Shown here: positions 54,952 to 64,000 of the stretch, piece by piece
Layout: the number at the start of each line of letters is the position of its first letter
Numbering within the stretch: position 1 is the first letter of the stretch
Source: Agaricus subrufescens
Lineage: Eukaryota > Basidiomycota > Agaricomycetes > Agaricales > Agaricaceae
DNA: 64,000 nt
Direction of reading: 5' to 3'
Assembly (NCBI GenBank): GCA_029945375.1
Contig: JAQOTE010000017.1
Span: 151,283 to 215,282 of the forward strand
The notes under the pieces: generated by a model
Databases searched by the model: none
Told to the model about the DNA's origin: nothing
What the model saw: only the letters and a program-made list of their open reading frames with translations
Translations under genes and position numbers: made by a program

Positions 54952-56679
54952 GAGGCGGCTGCGAGCTTCTGGGCTATGGAGAATCATCTCTGGCAAGCAG
55001 AAGTCCCCCACTGTGTCCTCCCCTGTTACCCAGGCTGAAGCGGACACTCTGGACACTTTTGAGGCTTGTTGTGACAAGGCTGCTGGCTGGCTATTCTTGA
55101 TGGTTGAAGAGGAGCAGAGGGTGCACTTTAATGGCATCCAGGACGACCCCGTGAAGATGTGGGAGGCTCTGGAGGCTGTACACAGGCAGAAGAAGGCTGG
55201 AATGCGATTTAATGCTTATGATGAGCTGTTCAGCATCCAAAAACTCGAGGAGGAGTCTCTCCAATCGCTTATCAACAGGGTAGAAGGCTGTAAACGTCGA
55301 ATTAAAGAGCTCAGACCCACTTCCTTCACTCTGGAGATGCTAGATGATGAGCTGGCATCTATGGCCCTCATTAGAGCGCTCCCAGATGACTATTCCGCCT
55401 TCTCCTCGTCTCTTTTGCTTATGGACAAGCTGGACAAGGCTACCATTCATCAGGCCTTTGTCACAGAGGATATACAACGCCGAAAACGCGCTGGGGACGC
55501 TTTGGGAGGCTCCCAGGCTCTAGCCGCTTGCTCTGGCTTCAAAAACGCGTCAGATACCTGCGATTTCTGTGGGAGGACTGGTCACAAGGTGGAGAAGTGC
55601 TGGCCATTCGAAAAGGCGAAGAAACGCGCCCAGGAGGATGCTCAGAAGCCTAGAACTCGCGGAAACAAGGCTAACAAGGCTCAGGACGCTTCAAACAACG
55701 CCTCAGGCTCTGCAGCAAGCTCCTCTTCGACTTCTAGCCCCGAAAAAGCGCAGAGAGTCCGTGAATTTGCTGGAAATGCAAGTGCCTCACATCCCTCCCC
55801 TTCCCCTTCGCTTTCTACACCTCTACAGCTCGATGCTGACTTCCATTGGCTTGCAGACACTGGGGCCACTTCTCATATGACCCCACATCGTCACTGGTTC
55901 AAGAACTACTCCCCCAATCGCATTCCCATCCGATTAGCTGATAATTCAGTTGTATACTCTGCGGGGATAGGTTCTGTGGTGTTTAAACCAGTTGTTAATG
56001 GAAAGGAGGCTAGAGCGGTCGAGTTTTCGAGGGTACTGCATGTTCCTGACCTCAGGAGTAATCTGCTGTCTTGTTTATACCTTGCTCAGCACAAGGGCTT
56101 CAATATCACCATTTCTGCTCGCTCTATCGCTTTCCAGTGCAAGGGAACAACGCTTTTTACGGCCACTATCCACTCCAACAACTCTGCTGAGCTAGATGGC
56201 TCTACAATCACTTCTGAGGCCGCTTTTGCTGTTTGTACACTGCCAGCTGACCTCTCCCTGTGGCATCGTCGCTTCATTCATCACAATTATGCTGATGTGA
56301 AGTCTATGCTGAGTAAGGACCTTGTTACAGGCCTTAAACTCGATTCTAATGCTCTCCCTGACCCTATATGTGAGCCCTGCCTTGCTGGCAAGATGCATTC
56401 ACTTCCATTTCCTCCCTCCCTCAATCACAATCGATCCCCTCTCAAGCTGGTGCACTCAGACCTTCACGGACCGCTCCCAGTTGCTTCCCACTCAGGCTAC
56501 AAGTACTGGATCACGTTTATAGACGACGCAACGCGATTCCGGGCTGTACACTTGCTTAAAAGCAAGTCAGAAGCCTTTGAAGCGTTCAAAGTCTACAAAT
56601 CTTGGGCCGAAAATCAACTTGGAGTCAAAATTCGGGCTCTACAGGATGATAAAGGCGGTGAATACATGTCTAAGGCCTT
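54952..56679 (+). pseudogene. Ty1/copia element J, gag to integrase core
   Basis: After the imperfect duplication the gag continues: RASGLWRIISGKQKS, DKAAGWLFLMVEEEQRV, NAYDELFSIQKLEEESLQSL. Then come a CX2CX4HX4C knuckle (CDFCGRTGHKVEKC, 55559-55600), the protease WLADTGATSHMT (55847-55880), the integrase zinc finger (HRRF at 56264, CEPC at 56369), HSDLHG and DDKGGEYMSK. No stop interrupts the region after 55013. A non-coding retroelement interrupts it at CATGTCTAAGGCCTT and coding resumes at 61163. The reading is b-type and very close to fragment A. Confidence 0.92.
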
Positions 56680-57013
56680 TTTTTTTTTTTTTTTTTTTGT
56701 AATCAATGGGACCTCCCGGTGACCTTTATTCACAGTGGCTCTCGAATACAAATGGATCGTAAGTACCATACCACTACGAAATGGCTGCCATAACGCGTTG
56801 CCTTATAGGGGCCCCCAGACCCATACCTCTTCAGCCTAAGGCTAGGAGGGAAAGAAATGTATCCGCGCGACTAGGTCAAGCGCTCGAAGAATAATTGCTT
56901 TTTATATACACCTACATTTTCTAAATTTTATCCACAGGCGAGGTCGCAGTCGGGCGAGCGCGATGCTCAAGCCCTAGCGTAATGGTGGACCCATATGCAG
57001 TGAGTGAGGGACT

Positions 57014-60000
57014 TTTTTTTTTTTTGTAATCAATGGGATTTATTTCAAAATCGACCTTAAGGGTGCCATAACGCGTTCCCCGTACTTTACATCACCTGTA
57101 CACTACCTCTGTCGGTGCGACAAAAGAAATGTATCCAGCGGACTTGGTCAACGCTATATGAGAAAGAAGAAAAGAAAATGAAAAAGAGTAGAGTGATCCA
57201 TATACAAGTACAATAATACCGGACTGAAGAAAAAGGAAACGCTGAAGTACAAGCACAAAGAAAAGAAACTCTCTGCACCTTTTGAACACATTCCGCCGAG
57301 TCCACGGCTTCATCTCCATTACTGAATTCGTAAACACCTCTCTCCATTCATCCGCCTTGAACACGGTTTCAAATTGGCTCATAATCGTCTCATGGTAGAA
57401 GATTGGCCCCATTGGAAGAAGAGGACGCTTGCGCTTCCTCCTCTCTTTGTTCTCGTCTTTCCGTTGCTGGTAAACCTGCTTGTAATACGCAGGCCAGTCT
57501 GGTTCGCATACTCTTGGCACTCGCGGAAGATCAGAGTCATCTTCGAACGCGAACACTTTGGGATTGTCGGTCAGGAATAGGATAATGCCTTGGATGGATT
57601 CGATTCCACCGATAGAGTAGTGTTCTGCCCTTCTAACAAATAAGGGGCAGACATTGAGAATATGCTGACGTGTCTCCGGTGAGTTGGGAGAGCAGGGACA
57701 CGTCTTGAATGGTTCATTCGGAAAGAATTGAGCGCGGTACGATCCGATGGGGGCATGATTGGTGATTGTGCGCACAAGGCGAGCACACAAAGGGGAGTTA
57801 TGAGCGACAGAGACCCCACCATAGTTGCGGAGCCATAAGCCTAAGTTGAGGTGAGTTGGTTTGTCAACCGTGAACTTACAATTATTTTCGTGATCAGCGG
57901 CACCGCCCTGTTTTAACCGATCCGAATTGTCTGAGCCAGCGGCACCGCCCTGTTTTAACCGGCCAGACTTCTTCTTCCCCGGACGGAGTTGATAGTCTGA
58001 GTAGGAGGCGTCCGGCCTCAACATCCCAGTCCCGAAACTACCGTCGTGAAATTCATCATGCAGAGCAAAGGGGGAGGTGGCTAGCCCCGCTCTCAATTCC
58101 CTGCTTGATACCCAAAAGTGATCCGGATACGAAGCGCAATGCTTCGACCTCTCAGATTCCACTTTGCAGGATTTTGTGTCGTACCAGCCTTGTCCCTTGA
58201 AGCAAGGCCGGTTCGCTGGGTCGTCAAACCCTTGTTGCCATAATGCGATAGCTGATTTGGTGGTCTCGCTTCTGGCCCATTTGTATGACGCGGATTGAGG
58301 AAACTGAATCCCCGCCCAAGTAAAGGTTCACTCTTTTCTAGCGTTCCAATAAGCCTGATAAGCTGCCGGCTGAAGGCCGACATTGCTATCCGGTGGTCGA
58401 GTTGCCCAACTCTCTCGGAAGCCCTTCACACAAATATCCACTAAAGGGAATTTGGTTACTAGAGCCTCGAACATGAGCGAGACGGCAATCGACAATTGAC
58501 TACCGAATGGCTTGGATGAAACTGCCATAAGTTCGCGAATAGTGGACGGGGACGTGGTGTAGAGAATGACTCGTTTGACTTTGAGTCCTTTCTCTAATTT
58601 GCGGTACGCTTTAAGGAGGCCGAGGAATGCGGACCATCCTACGAGAGTTTCCTTCGTGACTCTGCGGCCAGCGGCACGGGTTTTGGACGATATCGTTTTG
58701 TCGTTGAATACGGTGGACAAAGCGATGTGAGAATGACTCTGATTCTCCAAGGGGTGAGAGGGATCAAATGGATTAAGAACACCAGCGGTGATGACGTGGA
58801 GATCGCTAGTGTTGTGGATGTTCGCCCCATGAATGTCGAGGTGATAGAGAAATGAGTCGTCTTTGTCTGCTGGAGGTTGGACGAATTGGATGCGATTTGG
58901 GCACCGATCGATGAGTCAATATCCCGGTTTAATGTGCTCGGAGAGAGGGTGGAAGATCTCCTTGCATGGAACGTTGATGATGGAGTCGAGGGGAGACTTC
59001 ATCTTCTGTCGGATTGCCTCGGTTTTGAATTCCAAGGAGTTGTGGTGTAGGGTAGACCCCTTGGCTTTCCGCCGTTCTAATAATGTAAGAACGGGATGGT
59101 TGGGATGTAGCGTGTTGAGGCGGATGGTAGAATGCTCATACAGCTTTTTGAGTGTGATGGAGATGGGCATGAGGCCAGCCACGGCACTCATTCCACCTAT
59201 GGGAGTAGTTCGGAACGCGCCTGTGATCCAGCGAGCTCCTTGAGAGTGGGTAAGTTCGACCATCTTGACATTAGTCCTGAAGCATCGGGTCCCCGGGATA
59301 TACCAACAGCGAAGTCCGAAGGTCGCTATCGGTTGAACGCACGAGATGTAAAGCGTACATTTTTGCTTGACAGTGAGTCCACGCGCTGAGTTGCCAAGGG
59401 ATTTCATGCAGCGGACTGCAGAAATGGATTTCGTGGCGTAGAATTTGACGTGCTCCTTGAAAGTGAGGTTGCGGTCAAACATGATTCCGAGGTACCTCCA
59501 GATTGTTTTGGGGGTAAGAGGATTGGTCGATGTGAATGGGGCGAATCCAAGTGGAAGTGAGGGATTGGCCGAGTGATAGTTGCGGGCGGAATCCGCAAAG
59601 TTGTAAAGTTCCGTCTTTGAGTGCTCCATACTCAGACCGAAGTTGGTGAGTATGGAGGTGATTTGGGCGTACGCCTCTTTAAGAGAGTCCAAAACGTCCG
59701 ATCTACAATCCCCGGTTGCAACAAGTAGTCTGTCGTCAACAAAAGAAAGAAAAGCAGTTAAGGGGTGATGAATATGAGAATCCTCGTCCGATAACCATAA
59801 GTCCAAGAGATGGAAAACAGGAGCTAAATACAATGCAGAAAGAATTGGAGAAAGCGCACTACCTTGTCCTACACCTACATCAGAGTCGAAGAAAGGAGAG
59901 GTTAAATTGTTAATGGAATATTGAGTCTTTCGGCCAACTAAATAATTAGAAAAGAAAGAAACGACTTTGTTCGCAAAACCAAAATGTTCAATGATTTTAG

Positions 60001-60147
60001 AAAGAGCGATATGATTAAGAGAAGGGAAAAATTGGGCAACATCGAACACAATGACTGACGTTACCTTTTTATTAGACCACCCAGCACGGACGTGATGTGT
60101 GAGGGCAGTGGCCGCGTCTTCGACTGACCGTTGGATGATACCACCGG
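57014..60147 (-). mobile_element. RT-bearing LINE, 5'-truncated, nested in the non-coding element
   Basis: The 14-bp target repeat GTGAGTGAGGGACT lies at 57000-57013 and 60148-60161. The T tract starts at 57014. Its 3' end (GTAATCAATGGGATTTATTTC, GGTGCCATAACGCGTTCCCC, CTTTACATCACCTG) matches the 3' end of half-LINE 5 almost word for word. It holds only the RT-to-C-terminus part of ORF2. The endonuclease and ORF1 are missing because of truncation. Confidence 0.9.
57092..60147 (-). pseudogene. LINE ORF2: reverse transcriptase, RNase H-like region and C-terminal zinc motif, two nonsense codons
   Basis: A single minus-strand frame runs 60147 to 57092, broken by TGA at 58916-58918 and TGA at 58328-58330. 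RT motifs: VIVFDVAQFFPSLNH (motif A), GVGQGSALSPILSALYL (motif B), the catalytic FVDD (motif C), TELYNFADS and WRYLGIMFD. A segment after the first stop (HVITAGVLNPFDPSHP, then KVKRVILYTTSPSTIREL) is arranged like an RNase H domain. The C-terminus has FKTCPCSPNSPETRQHILNV, ending CPLF, a CxC...H...C motif usual at LINE ORF2 ends. The N-terminal fingers and endonuclease are missing. It is a Tad1/jockey-like LINE in general character; the clade is uncertain. Confidence 0.85.
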
Positions 60148-61162
60148 GTGAGTGAGGGACTATTTCAGCCACATGCCACCCAAGATACGAGCCCGGAAAG
60201 CCGGCATGGTGACCAGCGGTGCGCCAATCGGAATCGACGCTGATGATGTAGGCCGCAAAAGGCGTAACCTACGGAGATGCCCTTGGGAGGGCGGTGGACG
60301 CCACTTTGACGATGAGCGGCGGAACAATGATGCCCGAAGGTGGGAGGAAGGAGTGTCGGGGCAGCTGGGTGCCTGGAACGAATGGTGTGAGCCGGCTTCT
60401 AGAGTCGCCGGGGCCGGTCAGAGACAGAACGGAGAAGCCGGGGGGGATTTGGGCTTTCCAAGTGGTGGGCCAGTAGACCCGGAGCGTGAGGTCACGTCAC
60501 AGAGTGACGCAACCACTCGGTGCCAGCCAAAAATAGCTAGCCAATGGTGGCCAGACCCAGGGTAGGATCCGGCCGGGAAGAGGGAGGGGAGCCACGCACA
60601 AGTGCGCAGCAGGATAATGGCCGCCAGAGAGATGACGATCAAGATCAAGCAGCGCGATGCCGCTGAAAAATGATGCACGATGGGAGGGTCTCTTGAAGAC
60701 ACCGCAGCCCAGTGCGGAAGGAGATCGGACCGTCCGATGAGGAGGGACGGTAAAAATTGGACGTGGTCGCATCCGACGTCCGTTGAGGGAAGGGAGGGTG
60801 GGCGCTGTGAGCGGCGCCGACGCGGTGGTGTCCAGAGGGCTTTGGCCAGTCTAGACGAGGGGGTGCGCCCGCAAAAGCGATGGGTGCGAGGGTGGAACGA
60901 AGGGTTTTCGTCCCGGGGGGTCAAGCAGTAGGGGAGTAACATACCCCAGTCTGCTCAACGGTGGCCACTACGACATCCAAATGATAGCACAGATAGCGGC
61001 CGTGCTATTCGACGTGGCCTCTGGGATTTCAGCAGGGAGTAACACCCCGCCTACTCAGCTCCTCGTCCGATTTTGCCAGGGAGTGGCACCCCAGCTACTA
61101 AGGCGGACGCCCCACCTATCCCAAAAGGGAAGGTGGTGGTTAGAGGTCAAGAAGGGAATGGG

Positions 61163-61689
61163 CATGTCTAAGGCCTTCCTAACGTTCACGGAGCAGTCTG
61201 GCATCGAAAGGAGGCATTCTACTTGCAACAGACCTCAGCAGAATGGCCTTGCGGAGAGAGCTAATAGGACTATGGGTGAAAGAATCACTGCTATGCTCTC
61301 GGAATCTCAACTTCCTGCCTCTTTCTGGGGAGAATGTGTGTCTTCTATGGTCCATGTCTGGAATAGGCTGCCTACAGCGTCGCTTTCTGGGACTACACCC
61401 TTCCAGGCCTTCTATAAGCGAAAACCTGATGTCTCCCACCTCCGAGTATGGGGGTGTACTGCCTATGTGCATGTACAGCGAGATAAGAGGACTTCTCTAG
61501 AGCCTCACTACGAAAAATGCGTCTTTATAGGCTATCCTGCAGGCTACAAAGGCTGGAAGTTCTACAATCCAGTCACTAAGCGTTCAGTGATCTCAGAGAG
61601 AGCTGATTTTGATGAAAGGTACTTTCCTGGGACTTCTAAAGCCCAACTCGATGCTGTTCCGTCATTTGCTGGCCCTCCCCCCTCCCCTG
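61163..61689 (+). pseudogene. Ty1/copia element J, integrase end
   Basis: Resumes with the 15-bp duplication and reads SKAFLTFTEQSGIERRHST, GLAERANRTMGERITAMLSE, VWGCTAYVHVQRDKR, GWKFYNPVTKRSVISERADF and DAVPSFAGPPPSP. At 61690 the LTR of element K cuts it. RT and the 3' LTR of J lie beyond the window, if present. Confidence 0.9.
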
Positions 61690-62016
61690 TGTTGGAACGA
61701 GAACGTAGAGTTCGCAGTGGCGATCCTAACGACGCTAGTATCGAGCGGATCGGATAAGAATTGAGCTAGTATTAGCACAGTTACTCTGTGGACAAGTATA
61801 AGAAGCTAAATCAACAATACAAAGAGATTGCTCACCTGTGGACAAGTATAAGAAGCTAAAGACTTCTAAGTCGTCCACAGGCAAGTTCAACATGCGCTGA
61901 CTAATCTATCACGTGAGCGGAATCGTCCGCTTTACTCTAAGTCGAGATATACACAAAACAAATTAACCAGTCACTCTAATGTCATGACTTAACTGAATGC
62001 TTGGGGCATTCTAACA
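61690..62016 (-). repeat. Copia 3' LTR of element K (LTR-a, 327 bp)
   Basis: In minus orientation TGTTAGAATG...TTCCAACA, with the 10-bp GTCATGAC-type insertion shared with 51804-52045. It is preceded (minus strand) by the polypurine tract AAGGGGGTG at 62017-62025. Confidence 0.93.
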
Positions 62017-62037
62017 CACCCCCTTGATCCAAGCAGT

Positions 62038-64000
62038 CTAGTGTCCAAGTCCCAGTAGTGGGACAGCGAAATCGATCACCTTTGGTGCCACAGCCTTGGT
62101 CAGAATGTCGGCCACTTGCTGATCAGTAGAAACATAGAGGGGATCAATGATTCCTTCTTCTACAGCCTCCCGGAGCCAGTAGAACTGAAGATCTAGGTGT
62201 TTCATGCGCCCGTGGTGCTCAGGATTCTTTGCTACACTGATTCCAGACTTGTTATCAACAAATAAAGTTGAAGCAAGTGTCTGGGGGTAGCCAAACTCGC
62301 TGAGAATGTTCCTGGTCCACTTGATTTCCTTTCCAGCCTCAACAGCAGCTACAAACTCAGCTTCAGTGCTCGAGAGAGTCACAAAAGGCTGACGCTTTGA
62401 GGACCAGCCCACAGCAGCACCAGAGACAATGGTTACATATCCACCTGTAGCTCGACCTGTGGCCTTGCAGCCGCCGTGAGAGGCATCGGAATAGGTGGTA
62501 AACAGTTCCCCAGAGTCACCACCTCTGTAGACGAGCTGGTAGTGCAGGGTGCCCTTCAAATAGCGAAGTAAATGCTTCACTGCAAGCCAGTGGGCAGGAG
62601 CAGGGTTATGATTGAATCTCCCGAGATAGGAGACAGCATAGGCAATGTCGGGACGAGTCATGGTGGCAAGATACTGCAGGGCACCTACAGCAGAGAGATA
62701 AGGAACTGATTTCATCTCAGCCTGCTCCTCAAGAGAGGGCACAATGTCGGAGAGCTCAGAACCAGGTGGAAGTGGGGTGGAAAGGGAGTTGGAATCATCC
62801 ATATGGAATCGTTCTAGCAGCTCCTTGATGTAGTGCTCTTGGGAGAGCGAAATAGTGCGCTTAGAGCGGTCCTGCTTCACCTGAATACCCAGTAGCAGAG
62901 TGGTAGACCCGAGATCTCGAAGTTTGAAGTGGCTAGATAGCTCAGAGACAGCAGCAGAGACAGCAGAATCGCTTTTAGACACCAGAGTTATATCATCAAT
63001 GAAGACAGGCACTATGACCTTGATGTCTCCCTTGGAATAAATGTAGATAGAGTTGTCGGAGCGAAGCCTGGAGTAGCCAATACCCTCTAGAACACCTTGG
63101 AGCTTCTTACTCCACTGTCTGGCAGCCTGCTTAAGGCCATAGAGCGATTTTCGGAGCCTGAAGACCATATTAGGTCCCCCAGTGTGGTAGCCTTCTGGTT
63201 GTCTCATATAGATCTCCTCTTCGAGTTCCCCATAGGTAAAGGCAGAAGAGATGTCAACGGAGCGCATTTTGAAGCCTTCTCTTGCAGCTAAAGCTACAAT
63301 GAGGCGCAGGGAGGCAGGGCGGAATGTAGGGGCAAAGACCTCGGTGTAATCGAATCCTGGATGCTGGGAGAAGCCTTTAGCAACAAGGCGAGCCCGGTAG
63401 CGCTCAATTGAGCCGTCGGCATGCCTTTTAACCTTGAATACCCATCCAGAGTTGACTACCTTCTTTCCAGGAGGCAAATCAACGAGTTCCCAGGTGTTGT
63501 TGGCCTCCAGATTGAAAATCTCGGTGTTGCAAGCGTCCTGCCAGTGAGAGCGATCAGGAGACTGCATAGCCAGCCTGTAGGAGCGAGGATCCGCATTAGA
63601 AACCGTCCCAGCAAACTCTACATCGCAGAAATCACTGTCAACAAGGAAAGCAGCCTCTTCTTCGAGTTCTGGGTTGTCCCCAGGCAGGTCAATGTTCTTG
63701 ACCCTCCACCACTCACCAGGAGGTCGTCTAACTCTATTGGTGCGCCTAGGGACTCGTGGAGGCTCAGCAGGCACAGGAGCGGTCGGAGGAGTGACAGGGA
63801 GCGGTGCAGGAGGTTGTGGAGGCGTTCTAGGTGGAGAGGGAGCGATAGGAGGTGCAGGAGCGAGCACAGGAGATGCAGGAGCGATCACAGGAGATGCAGC
63901 AGCGATCACAGGAGCTTCAGGAGCATTCTGAGGTGCTTTAGACTCTTCAGGAGGAATATCACTTGCAGGAGTCAAACTAGGCAGCGGAGACGGTGCAGGG
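62038..64000 (-). CDS. Ty1/copia element K, 3' half of pol (hinge, RT, RNase H), open to window edge
   Basis: The minus-strand frame is open for at least 645 codons, from 63975 to the stop at 62038. It has a proline-rich hinge, EPPRVPRRTNRVRRPPGEWW, the RT (ACNTEIFNLEANNTWEL, DISSAFTYGELEEEIYM, YGLKQAARQWSKKLQG, catalytic FIDDITL near 63000, LLGIQVKQDRSKRT), then RNase H (TYSDASHGGCKATGRATGGY, SSTEAEFVAAVEAGKEI, FVDNKSGISVAKNPEHHGR, QQVADILTKAV). I see no lesion, so this is the best-preserved copia pol in the window. Integrase, protease and gag lie outside. It may be part of an intact, recently inserted element. Confidence 0.92.
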   Translation of the reverse strand, partial: PAPSPLPSLTPASDIPPEESKAPQNAPEAPVIAAASPVIAPASPVLAPAPPIAPSPPRTPPQPPAPLPVTPPTAPVPAEPPRVPRRTNRVRRPPGEWWRVKNIDLPGDNPELEEEAAFLVDSDFCDVEFAGTVSNADPRSYRLAMQSPDRSHWQDACNTEIFNLEANNTWELVDLPPGKKVVNSGWVFKVKRHADGSIERYRARLVAKGFSQHPGFDYTEVFAPTFRPASLRLIVALAAREGFKMRSVDISSAFTYGELEEEIYMRQPEGYHTGGPNMVFRLRKSLYGLKQAARQWSKKLQGVLEGIGYSRLRSDNSIYIYSKGDIKVIVPVFIDDITLVSKSDSAVSAAVSELSSHFKLRDLGSTTLLLGIQVKQDRSKRTISLSQEHYIKELLERFHMDDSNSLSTPLPPGSELSDIVPSLEEQAEMKSVPYLSAVGALQYLATMTRPDIAYAVSYLGRFNHNPAPAHWLAVKHLLRYLKGTLHYQLVYRGGDSGELFTTYSDASHGGCKATGRATGGYVTIVSGAAVGWSSKRQPFVTLSSTEAEFVAAVEAGKEIKWTRNILSEFGYPQTLASTLFVDNKSGISVAKNPEHHGRMKHLDLQFYWLREAVEEGIIDPLYVSTDQQVADILTKAVAPKVIDFAVPLLGLGH

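Larger units (their letters stand above)
56680..61162 (-). mobile_element. Non-coding poly(A) retroelement (copy 2), split by an RT-LINE
   Basis: It is flanked by the 15-bp repeat CATGTCTAAGGCCTT (56665-56679 and 61163-61177). Its own sequence is 56680-57013 plus 60162-61162, about 1.33 kb, closely matching 9855-11183. It has a T tract, GTAATCAATGGGACCTCCCG, the 3' motif GGCTGCCATAACGCGT, and a 5' end in GGTGGTTAGAGGTCAAGAAGG. An RT-bearing LINE is inserted inside it with a 14-bp duplication. No frame is shared with copy 1. Confidence 0.88.

Overview
The window is a transposable-element graveyard from a filamentous basidiomycete, almost certainly an agaricomycete. Three things point there: KDZ (Kyakuja-Dileera-Zisupton) transposases with the CxC cysteine cluster, many introns of about 45-60 nt, and dense Ty1/copia elements. 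I see no ordinary host gene, tRNA or rRNA anywhere. Nearly every base belongs to one of four mobile families, nested inside each other. Two assembly gaps (2062-2161 and 25664-25763) interrupt it.

(1) Ty1/copia LTR elements, at least eleven pieces called A to K here, fall into two subfamilies. LTR-a is about 317-327 bp and starts TGTTAGAATG. LTR-b is about 294-298 bp and starts TGTTAGACTG. Both use a primer-binding site matching the anticodon half of initiator tRNA-Met. (2) Poly(A) retroelements of the LINE type come in three forms: an RT-bearing LINE (57014-60147, and a fragment at 1-180), 'half-LINEs' that carry only the zinc-knuckle ORF1 and no RT (seven loci, two with intact ORFs), and a non-coding 1.3 kb form (two copies). 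Their 3' ends are related, and the half-LINE and non-coding forms also share a 5' end, so they look like one trans-mobilised network. (3) Two KDZ DNA transposons of about 14.1-14.2 kb (15235-29352 and 33424-47672) have the same layout: a left repeat array, a conserved companion gene on the minus strand, a repeat-rich divergent intergenic region, the KDZ transposase on the plus strand, and a right repeat array in inverted orientation. KDZ2 has a 7-bp target duplication and a transposase with no visible lesion.

Layout. 1-15234: broken copia copies A-E punctured by half-LINEs and one non-coding retroelement, including a head-to-head pair of copia LTRs near 7.6-8.7 kb. 15235-29352: KDZ1. 29353-50256: copia F, split by a half-LINE (31011-33125), KDZ2 (33424-47672) and a truncated half-LINE (48514-49237), ending in its 3' LTR. 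50257-64000: copia G, H, I, J and K nested into each other; J contains a half-LINE with an intact 633-aa ORF1, and a non-coding retroelement that in turn contains the RT-LINE.

The most interesting material is the KDZ pair. The two elements differ in DNA sequence, yet share gene order, companion-gene exon lengths (first two exons 228 and 344 nt in both), a companion-gene linker built from tandemly repeated small exons, and about 2-kb arrays of one-way TTCAT words at each end. The ORF1-only retroelements with a modular shared 3' tail are the second candidate system. Premature stops in the dead copies are TGA where sister copies have CGA, which indicates CpG deamination.
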